DNA from: DATJLY01 sp035604195
Lineage (GTDB): Bacteria > Pseudomonadota > Alphaproteobacteria > ATCC43930 > CGMCC-115725
Assembly (NCBI GenBank): GCA_035604195.1
Contig: DATNIY010000080.1
Coordinates: 1 to 64,000 of the forward strand
Direction: 5' to 3'
DNA length: 64,000 nucleotides
Below, piece after piece: positions 58,176 to 64,000 of the stretch. A program made the position numbers and the translations under genes. How positions within the stretch are numbered: the first letter of the stretch is position 1; each line of letters starts with the position of its first letter. Below the pieces are notes generated by a model that made no database searches, was not told where the DNA came from, and saw only the letters and a list, made by a program, of their open reading frames with translations.

Positions 58176-59969
58176 GTGGGCACTCTCGCCTGGAAGCTGC
58201 TGCCCTATCTCCGACCCTACCGCCTGCGCTTCGCCTGGGCGCTCGTCCAGGTCTTTCTCATCGCCGGCTTCGATCTGCTCAAGCCCTGGCCGCTGCAATT
58301 GGTCATCGACCACGTGCTGAGCGGCAAGCCGGTCGGGCTCGCCCTGCTGTCCGGGCTCTCGCAAGGCGGGTTGCTCCTCACCGCCTGCCTCGGGCTCGTG
58401 GCGGTCAATCTCGCCTCGGGGCTGATGACGCTGCTGCACAACGTCACCACCATCGCCATCGGGCAGCGCATGGTGAACGATCTGCGCGGCGCGCTCTACA
58501 GCCGGCTGCAGCGGCTCTCGCTCGCCTTCCACAGCCGGCAGAAGGTCGGCGATCTCATGTACCGGATCACCGCCGACAGTTTCGCCGTCCAGACCATGAT
58601 CATGAACGGGCTGCTGCCGATCCTGTCGGCGGCGGTGCTGCTCGCGGGCATGCTCTTCGTGCTCGTCCCGCTCGATGCGACGCTGACGCTCATCTCGCTC
58701 ACCATCGTGCCGGCGCTGTTCGCGCTCATCGCCATCTTCAACCGCAGGATCGCCGCCGCCGCCACCGAAGTGCGCGAGCGCGAGAGCCTGGTTTATTCGC
58801 TGGTGCAGTGGGCGATGAGCTCGGTCAAGGTCGTGCAGGCCTTCACCAAGGAAGAGGAGGAATACCGCCGCTTCATGGGCGCGAGCCGGGCGAGCCTCAA
58901 GGCGACGCTCAGCCTCTACAGCTGGCAGACGCTCTATTCGGGCGCCGTCAACGCCGTCATCGCCGCGGGCACCGCCGTCGTTATCTATGCCGGCGCCGAG
59001 AGCGTGCTCGGGGGCCGTCTCTCGCTCGGCGAGCTGGTGGTGTTCATCGCCTATCTGGCGCAGCTCTACACGCCGGTGAACCAGATCACCCAAAGCTGGG
59101 GACTGATCGCCGGCGCGCGCATCGGCGCCCGGCGCTGCTTCGAGATTCTCGACCTCGAGGCCGATCTCAAGGACGGCTCCCGCGACTTCCCGCCGGAGGG
59201 TGCGCTTGGTGCGGTCGAGTGGCGCGGCGTGAGCTTCCGCTACCGCAGCGACATGCCGGTGCTGCGCGAGGTGAGCCTGAGCGTGACGCGGGGCATGCGC
59301 GTCGCCGTGGTGGGACCGACCGGCGCGGGCAAATCGACGCTTCTGGGCCTACTGCCGCGTTTCTTCGATGCGAGCGCGGGCAGCGTGCTGATCGACGGCG
59401 TCGATGTTCGGGGATACCGGCTGCAGTCGTTGCGCCGGCAGATCGCCATGGTGCTGCAGCCGCCGCTGGTCTTCCCGATGTCGGTCAAGGACAACATCGC
59501 CTACGGCCGGCCCGAGGCGAGCGATGCCGAGATCGAAGAGGCGGCGCGGCTCGCCCGCATCCACGATCTCGTCGTCTCGCTGCCGCAAGGCTACGACACC
59601 ATGCTCGGCGACACCGCGACGCTCTCCGAAGGCGAGAAGCAGCGCCTCACCATCGCCCGCGCGATCCTGCGCGATGCGCCGATCCTGGTGCTCGACGAGC
59701 CCACCTCCGCGCTCGACATCGAGACCGAAGCCCTGGTCATGGCGGGCGTCCAGCGTCTCACCAGCGGGCGGACGACCTTCGTCATCGCGCATCGGCTCTC
59801 GACCGTGCGCGGCGCCGATCTCATTCTGGTGCTGCGCGACGGCCGCATCGTCGAGCAGGGCGGCTTCGCCGAGCTGCTGCGGCGCGGTGGGATCTTCGCC
59901 GACCTCTACAACAGCCAGTTCGCCGATTCGCCGAACGCCCGCTCTACGATCTCGGCCGAGCCGTCGTAG
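58176..59969 (+). CDS. ABC exporter, fused membrane and ATPase domains (NdvA/MsbA-like)
   Basis: 597 residues from a GTG start 4 bases after the fusion gene. Six membrane helices fill the first 320 residues. The ATPase has Walker A GPTGAGKST, a Q-loop in MVLQPPLVFP, signature LSEGEKQRL (Glu and Glu in place of the second Gly and Gln of LSGGQ), Walker B ILVLDEPTS and the switch His in IAHRLSTV. NdvA/ChvA exporters of cyclic glucans and MsbA have this layout. The neighbour strongly suggests export of the glycan made by the fusion protein. The 3' end overlaps the convergent TerC-like gene by 64 bases. Confidence 0.9.
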   Translation: MGTLAWKLLPYLRPYRLRFAWALVQVFLIAGFDLLKPWPLQLVIDHVLSGKPVGLALLSGLSQGGLLLTACLGLVAVNLASGLMTLLHNVTTIAIGQRMVNDLRGALYSRLQRLSLAFHSRQKVGDLMYRITADSFAVQTMIMNGLLPILSAAVLLAGMLFVLVPLDATLTLISLTIVPALFALIAIFNRRIAAAATEVRERESLVYSLVQWAMSSVKVVQAFTKEEEEYRRFMGASRASLKATLSLYSWQTLYSGAVNAVIAAGTAVVIYAGAESVLGGRLSLGELVVFIAYLAQLYTPVNQITQSWGLIAGARIGARRCFEILDLEADLKDGSRDFPPEGALGAVEWRGVSFRYRSDMPVLREVSLSVTRGMRVAVVGPTGAGKSTLLGLLPRFFDASAGSVLIDGVDVRGYRLQSLRRQIAMVLQPPLVFPMSVKDNIAYGRPEASDAEIEEAARLARIHDLVVSLPQGYDTMLGDTATLSEGEKQRLTIARAILRDAPILVLDEPTSALDIETEALVMAGVQRLTSGRTTFVIAHRLSTVRGADLILVLRDGRIVEQGGFAELLRRGGIFADLYNSQFADSPNARSTISAEPS

Positions 59970-60526
59970 ATGAGGCGCAGCGCCACCGCGGCGACGATGG
60001 CGACGCCGAGCCAGGCGAGCCAGCGATGCCGCGCCAGGAGCCGCGCCACCATGCTCGCGGCCAGCGCCATCAATCCCACCGAGAGCAGCAGACCGATCAC
60101 CAGCACGATGAAATGGTCGCGCGCCGTGCCGGCGACGGCGAGCGCGTTGTCGAGCGACATCGAGAGATCGGCCGCCACCACTTGGAAGAGCGCCCGGCCG
60201 AAGCTCTTGGGCGGCGCGCCGGCGGCGGCGGACGGCGCCTCGTCGTGCAGTTCGCGATAGAGCTTCCAGGCGACCCAGAGCAGGAGAATACCGCCCGCCA
60301 AGGTCAGGCCGATGATGGCGAGAAGCTTCACCGCGAAGAGCGACAGCGCGATGCGCAGCGCCGTGGCGATGACGATGCCCGCCATGATGACGCGCCGGCG
60401 CCGTGCCGGTTCGAGCCCGGATGCGGCGAGGGCGACGACGATGGCATTGTCGCCGGCGAGCACGAGGTCGATGACGACCACCGAGGCCAAGGCCGCCAGC
60501 GCGCCGGCAGTCACGTCGAAAGGCAA
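59906..60526 (-). CDS. TerC/YjbE-family integral membrane protein
   Basis: 206 residues with about seven membrane helices. The two acidic repeats DLVLAGDNA and DLSMSLDNA are the TerC family signature. Members such as Alx and MeeY-type proteins export manganese or supply metal to exported enzymes. No yybP-ykoY (Mn) riboswitch was recognised before the start. Its last 21 codons overlap the exporter gene. Confidence 0.9.
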   Translation of the reverse strand: MPFDVTAGALAALASVVVIDLVLAGDNAIVVALAASGLEPARRRRVIMAGIVIATALRIALSLFAVKLLAIIGLTLAGGILLLWVAWKLYRELHDEAPSAAAGAPPKSFGRALFQVVAADLSMSLDNALAVAGTARDHFIVLVIGLLLSVGLMALAASMVARLLARHRWLAWLGVAIVAAVALRLIYDGSAEIVERAFGESANWLL

Positions 60527-60724
60527 GACTCCGCTCCTCCCGGCATCATGGCGCTCGGGCCGGGCTTAGGCGACAGAAGCGGCGAGCGCTTTTCGGCGAC
60601 CCCGCAGCCGAACCCACCCCGCCCGCGCGCGCCACGCATGATTTGTTAACGCTTTGCCGCGACACTTAACCATCGCGAGAGGGAGGATTGTCCTCCCCAC
60701 CTCGCGCGGCAGTAGAGCGCGGCG

Positions 60725-61558
60725 ATGAGCAGGCTCGAGTTGAAGACGGTTGCGGCACGGAGCGCCATTCGCGCCGGGCTCTCGCCTGCGCTCGCGCAAG
60801 ATGATGCGCGCGAGCTGCTGGCCAATGTGCTGCTGGCGCAAGAGACGCCGCCGGCGCTTTCCGAGCGCCTGGTCAAGGCGGCGACGGCGGTGGGCCCGGC
60901 GGTGCGCCTCATCGAGCAACTCGCCGCCGCGCTCGGCAGCGAACTCGTCTTTCAGACGATCGAGGAGATGCTGCAGGAGCCGAGCCTCCTCCTCCTGGGG
61001 CCGCGGGAATCCGGCAAGACGACCTTGGCGGCGAAGCTCGCCGCGCGCTTCGGCGAGCGCGACGTGCTGGTCATCAGCGCCGGGCTCGGCGGTCCCGGCG
61101 ACGCGCGGCAGATCGAGGAATACACCGCGGTGCTGGGCGTGCCGCTGACCGTCGCCAACGACATCGCGAGCCTGCGCGACATCATTTCGGGCGCCGCCGG
61201 GCGTCGAATCATCATCGATACCGCCGGCGTCGGGGTCGAGGAAGCGGCGAGCCGCGACTGGCTGCGCGCGCTCATCGCCGCCGCCAAAGCCGAGCCGCTG
61301 CTGGTCATGGCGGCCGACATACCGGCCGCCCAGGCGATGCCGATCGCGCGCGCCGCGGCCGAGCTTGGCGCGCGCCGCCTCATCGCGACGCGGCTCGATC
61401 TGGCGCGGCGGGTCGGCGGGATGCTTGCCGCCGCCGATGCCGGCCAGCTCGCCCTGGTCGCGACCAGCGTCACGCCGCATTTCGCCTTCGGCCTGCGTCC
61501 CCTGACGCCGGAGGTGTTGGCGCGCCGGCTCTTGACCTTCGCGCTCGAGGCCGGCTGA
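60725..61558 (+). CDS. FlhF-like SRP-type GTPase, no flagellar context
   Basis: 277 residues. The N-terminal helical part is followed by a SRP/FlhF GTPase domain: P-loop LLGPRESGKTT (92-100), IIIDTAGVG with Asp165 as G3, and ATRLDLARRVG with Asp225 as the base-specific motif (TKxD seen as TRLD). GLRPLTPEVLARRLL ends the protein as in FlhF. There is no N-terminal B domain of usual length and no flagellar gene nearby. TTAACCAT at 60666-60673 stands about 50 bases before the start, which hints at CtrA control of a polar or motility-related function. Confidence 0.82.
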   Translation: MSRLELKTVAARSAIRAGLSPALAQDDARELLANVLLAQETPPALSERLVKAATAVGPAVRLIEQLAAALGSELVFQTIEEMLQEPSLLLLGPRESGKTTLAAKLAARFGERDVLVISAGLGGPGDARQIEEYTAVLGVPLTVANDIASLRDIISGAAGRRIIIDTAGVGVEEAASRDWLRALIAAAKAEPLLVMAADIPAAQAMPIARAAAELGARRLIATRLDLARRVGGMLAAADAGQLALVATSVTPHFAFGLRPLTPEVLARRLLTFALEAG

Positions 61559-61609
61559 GGCCGGCGCTCTGCCGCCGCCACAGAACGCGCGACGCCGAGC
61601 GCCGGCGCC

Positions 61610-62656
61610 TCACTGCGTATCCTGCTGCCCGACGAAGGAAAGATCGAGGATCGCGTGCGCGTCGGCGGTCTTGTCGACGAGGCCCTGCTTTTGATACCAG
61701 GCGATTTGGTGGTGGATGTCGCTCACCAAAAGCCGCGCGTCGGGATCAATGTAGGGGATCCCGTTCGTGATCTGCGCGGCCGACTGGCCGGTGTATTTGG
61801 CGATGATGGCGAGAAGCGCGGGCGCGGCGGCGCCTTGCCGGGGCGCGCCGTCCGGCCCCTTCACTAGAAACGCGTCGTAGAAATCATGCGCGCCGCGGCG
61901 ATAGGCCGCGATGAAGCTCGCGACCTGCGCGCGATGCGCGGCGATCGTTTGCTGCGCCGCAAAGATCGCGCCCAACTGCCAGGGTGTCTCGTCGCCGACC
62001 CAGCCCAGGAGATGCGCCTCGCCGCGCGAGACCAGAGGAAGCGCCACGGTGGCAGGGATGAGCGCCGCATCGACCTGGCCGCCTTGCAGCGCCGAGGCCT
62101 CGTTCGACATGGTCTGCAGCGGCACGACACGCACCCGGTCGAGCGCGAAGCCGAGCTTTTCGGCGAGGAGCCCGAGGCTGTAGTGGAAGGTCGAGCCCAC
62201 CTGCGTCACCGCCACGGCGTGGCCAGGAAATTCCTTGAGGCTGGTGAAGCCGGACTCATAGGCGCGGTTCGCGGCGAGATAGGCGATGAGGTGATAGCCC
62301 GGCTCTTCGCGGCTCTGCGCGCCGATGATGCGCAGCCCGCCTTTGGCCGCGAGATTGTAGAATCCGGCGGTGAGGCCGGTGACGCCGATGTCGATATCGC
62401 CGGAGACCGTCGCCACCGCTATGGGCTGTGCCGCGTCGAAAAAGACGAAGGCCGGATCGATTCCGGCCGCCGCCAAATAGCCCTTGTCGGCGGCGATGAA
62501 GACCGGACCCGACGAGGCGAGCTTCAAGACGCCGAGGCGCAGCTTCTCCGCGGCCGTCGCCCCCGCGGCGAGCGCCAGGAGGAATGCCGCCGCAAGAGAG
62601 GCGGCCCGAAGTGCGTTCCGGGTCCGCGGCCCTCGCCGCACCCTCACTCGGTGCAT
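61610..62656 (-). CDS. NMT1/SsuA-type ABC substrate-binding protein
   Basis: 348 residues with a signal (AASLAAAFLLALAAGATAAEK). KLRLGVLKLASSGPVFIAADKGYLAAAGI, VATVSGDIDIGVTGLTAGFYNLAAKGG and FVKGPDG-like loops are family features. The ligand is unknown. Its start lies 13 bases inside the upstream gene for a small secreted protein, so the two are coupled. No permease or ATPase gene is near. Confidence 0.85.
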   Translation of the reverse strand: MHRVRVRRGPRTRNALRAASLAAAFLLALAAGATAAEKLRLGVLKLASSGPVFIAADKGYLAAAGIDPAFVFFDAAQPIAVATVSGDIDIGVTGLTAGFYNLAAKGGLRIIGAQSREEPGYHLIAYLAANRAYESGFTSLKEFPGHAVAVTQVGSTFHYSLGLLAEKLGFALDRVRVVPLQTMSNEASALQGGQVDAALIPATVALPLVSRGEAHLLGWVGDETPWQLGAIFAAQQTIAAHRAQVASFIAAYRRGAHDFYDAFLVKGPDGAPRQGAAAPALLAIIAKYTGQSAAQITNGIPYIDPDARLLVSDIHHQIAWYQKQGLVDKTADAHAILDLSFVGQQDTQ

Positions 62657-63123
62657 CGCAGATAGTCGTTGCGCCGCTCGGCTGCCATCGCCGTCACGAT
62701 ATGGCGGAACTGGTCGCGATCGATTGTGTCGGCTTGCGCCAGGAATTCCGCCGCTTCGCCGCACAGCCGCGTCAGCGGCTCGCGTCCGGTGCTGAGCGAC
62801 ACCTTATTGGCGAGGCCGGTGAGGAAATTGTCGAAGATTCGCTCGGCATGCCGCTCACCGAGGCGGCGGAAATGCTCGATCATCTCTTCCTGGTAATGGA
62901 CGAGCGGTTCGCGGTTGCGCACGGTGAAGCGGCGGTAGGTTTCGGCGCCGCAGGTGTCGCTGAGCACCATGAGCTTGGCCTGGTATTGCACCGCCTCCTG
63001 CGCCTCGATCTCCGGCGCGCGGAAGCAATGCCCGATTGCCGCCCCCACCGGGCTACCGGTGCCCAGCAGCGCCGACAGGGCGACGGCTGTTGCGATCGTT
63101 CGACCGAGACTGCGGATTCTCAC
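62644..63123 (-). CDS. Small secreted protein with four cysteines, function unknown
   Basis: 159 residues from a GTG start. RTIATAVALSALLGTGSPVGAA is an export signal. The mature part is helical and charged, with four Cys (near residues 33, 58, 121 and 157), which could give two disulfides. LSTGREPLTRLCGEAAEFLAQAD is its most regular stretch. It overlaps the binding-protein gene that follows and could be its accessory. No family is recognised. Confidence 0.75.
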   Translation of the reverse strand: MRIRSLGRTIATAVALSALLGTGSPVGAAIGHCFRAPEIEAQEAVQYQAKLMVLSDTCGAETYRRFTVRNREPLVHYQEEMIEHFRRLGERHAERIFDNFLTGLANKVSLSTGREPLTRLCGEAAEFLAQADTIDRDQFRHIVTAMAAERRNDYLRCTE

Positions 63124-63178
63124 TCTACGTCTCCCCTATCTGACCAATTGCAGCAGGAACCGCCCTGCCGCCCCCACC

Positions 63179-63772
63179 TCACGACGGCGGCATGCTGGGC
63201 GCGGCCGGGCGCCGCCGTCGGAGCCGATGTATGAGATGCGCGCCGCCGATGACGATGATGAAAGCGCCGAGCAAGGCCATGCTGAATCGCTTGGCGATGT
63301 CGCCCAACGCGTGCTCGAAGGCGTTGCCGAAGAGATAGCCCGCGGAAACGAAGGCCGCCGCCCACAAACCGGCCGCCAGGAAATTGAGCAGCAGAAAACG
63401 CTGCCAGCCGATGCCGCTGATCCCGAGGGCGAAGGACGAGAAATTGCGCACGCCGTAGATGAAGCGGAAGCTCAGGATGAAGCCCGCGTCGTAACGCTTG
63501 AGCCAGCCGAGCGCGCTGTCGACGCGGACGCGCCACGCGGGATGTCGCGCCATCAGCCGAAGGCCGAAATGACGGCCGATCCAGAAGTAGCATTGATCGC
63601 CCGCGAAGCTGCCGAGCCAGGCGGCAATGAGCAGGAGCGGCGCGCTCAACAACCCCTGCGCCGCGGCGAAGCCGGCGACCAAAACGAACGTCTCGCCCTC
63701 GAAGAAGGTCCAGAAGAACGTGATGAGATAGGACCACGCGCCGTGCTCGAGGATGAACCGCTGAATGTCCAT
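63179..63772 (-). CDS. DedA/SNARE-associated family membrane protein
   Basis: 197 residues with four to five hydrophobic segments. TFFEGETFVLVAGFAA has the conserved acidic pair, GDQCYFWIGRHFG and the Arg-rich LSFRFIYGVRNFSSFALG the DedA motif. DedA proteins are linked to undecaprenyl-phosphate or phosphatidyl lipid flipping. The gene starts at 63772 and is monocistronic or first of the small operon that follows. Confidence 0.9.
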   Translation of the reverse strand: MDIQRFILEHGAWSYLITFFWTFFEGETFVLVAGFAAAQGLLSAPLLLIAAWLGSFAGDQCYFWIGRHFGLRLMARHPAWRVRVDSALGWLKRYDAGFILSFRFIYGVRNFSSFALGISGIGWQRFLLLNFLAAGLWAAAFVSAGYLFGNAFEHALGDIAKRFSMALLGAFIIVIGGAHLIHRLRRRRPAAPSMPPS

Positions 63773-63917
63773 GCTAGACGAATTCCTCCCCCCGAGCTTG
63801 CGCGGATTCTAAGCCAGCGCGGCCGGGCAGGTCGAGCGAAGAATGACGAGGCGGAGCCGCGGTCCGCGGCGCGGCGCGGCGCCGCCAAATGCCGAAATTT
63901 TAACAAACTCCAACGGA

Positions 63918-64000
63918 TTACCCGCGGCGCTCGCGAAAATCGAAATAGTGCTTGATGTTCGAGAAGATAAGCGCCGCCGCAAGCACGAACAGCGCCAATC
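63918..64000 (-). CDS. C-terminal end of a membrane protein, start beyond the window
   Basis: The last 26 residues of a minus-strand frame that comes in from the right edge: LALFVLAAALIFSNIKHYFDFRERRG, read in pieces, then TAA at 63918-63920. One hydrophobic helix is followed by a basic cytoplasmic tail. Too short to name. Confidence 0.5.
   Translation of the reverse strand, partial: LALFVLAAALIFSNIKHYFDFRERRG

Noticed and set aside
60527..60724. yybP-ykoY manganese riboswitch before the TerC-like gene
   Set aside because: No recognisable conserved core in the 200 bases between the divergent genes.

Overview
The window is GC-rich, tightly packed chromosomal DNA from an alphaproteobacterium. 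The best fit is a Rhodospirillales-like lineage, but the genus cannot be fixed from this sequence. The grounds are a TrcR/DUF1013 cell-cycle regulator, DUF1192 and DUF465 small proteins, COQ9 and UbiX for ubiquinone, a three-subunit (split alpha) proton-translocating transhydrogenase, TTAA-N7-TTAA and TTAACCAT motifs of the CtrA type, and the order tkt-gap-fba-thiE-epmA/efp-suhB. No phage, transposase, CRISPR array or rRNA was seen. There is one tRNA, tRNA-Gln(TTG).

Layout. 1-6.4 kb: an NMT1-type binding protein running off the left edge, a guanine-deaminase-like enzyme, a Lon-like protease with a damaged P-loop, a 2-oxoglutarate/Fe(II) oxygenase and an orphan LivK-like binding protein. 6.6-14.6 kb: tRNA-Gln and a central-carbon and translation block (tkt, gap, a small unknown, class I fba, thiE, then epmA divergent from efp, and suhB); pgk is missing from its usual place between gap and fba. 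14.7-18.2 kb: a three-gene envelope module made of a Pro-rich OmpA-like secreted protein, a MotA/ExbB-like channel and a MotB/OmpA-like partner. 18.3-19.8 kb: a Lys/Arg-rich histone-H1-like protein, ribosomal protein L31, and an Hsp20 gene with an RpoH-type promoter and a ROSE-like RNA thermometer. 19.8-35.5 kb: metabolic housekeeping (metY, quinone oxidoreductase, trcR, prpE, an acyl-CoA ligase, ubiX, pfk, a GGDEF protein, purEK, COQ9, def, rpsU). 35.5-44.7 kb: pntB/A2/A1, an ECF sigma and anti-sigma pair, cdd, an OpgC-type acyltransferase with two SGNH proteins (the first catalytically dead), and a zinc alcohol dehydrogenase. 44.7-49.8 kb: long-chain acyl-CoA synthetase, PepF peptidase and an ABC1 kinase.

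49.8-60 kb looks like a glycan locus: a lower-GC TylF methyltransferase, an alpha/beta hydrolase bracketed by perfect 23-bp direct repeats, UDP-xylose synthase, UDP-glucose dehydrogenase, GalE, a glycoside-hydrolase/GT2 fusion and an NdvA-like ABC exporter. Together these could make UDP-Glc, UDP-GlcA, UDP-Xyl and UDP-Gal, polymerise and trim a glucan-like polymer, and export it. The OpgC/SGNH genes 12 kb upstream could decorate such a polymer. 60-64 kb: a TerC-family protein, an orphan FlhF-like GTPase, an NMT1-type binding protein with a small four-Cys secreted protein, a DedA protein and the tail of a further membrane protein.

Genes overlap often, both in operons (ATGA or GTGA junctions) and convergently (8, 11, 50 and 64 bp), so intergenic space is scarce. 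The non-coding stretches that remain hold the repeats and regulatory candidates listed below.
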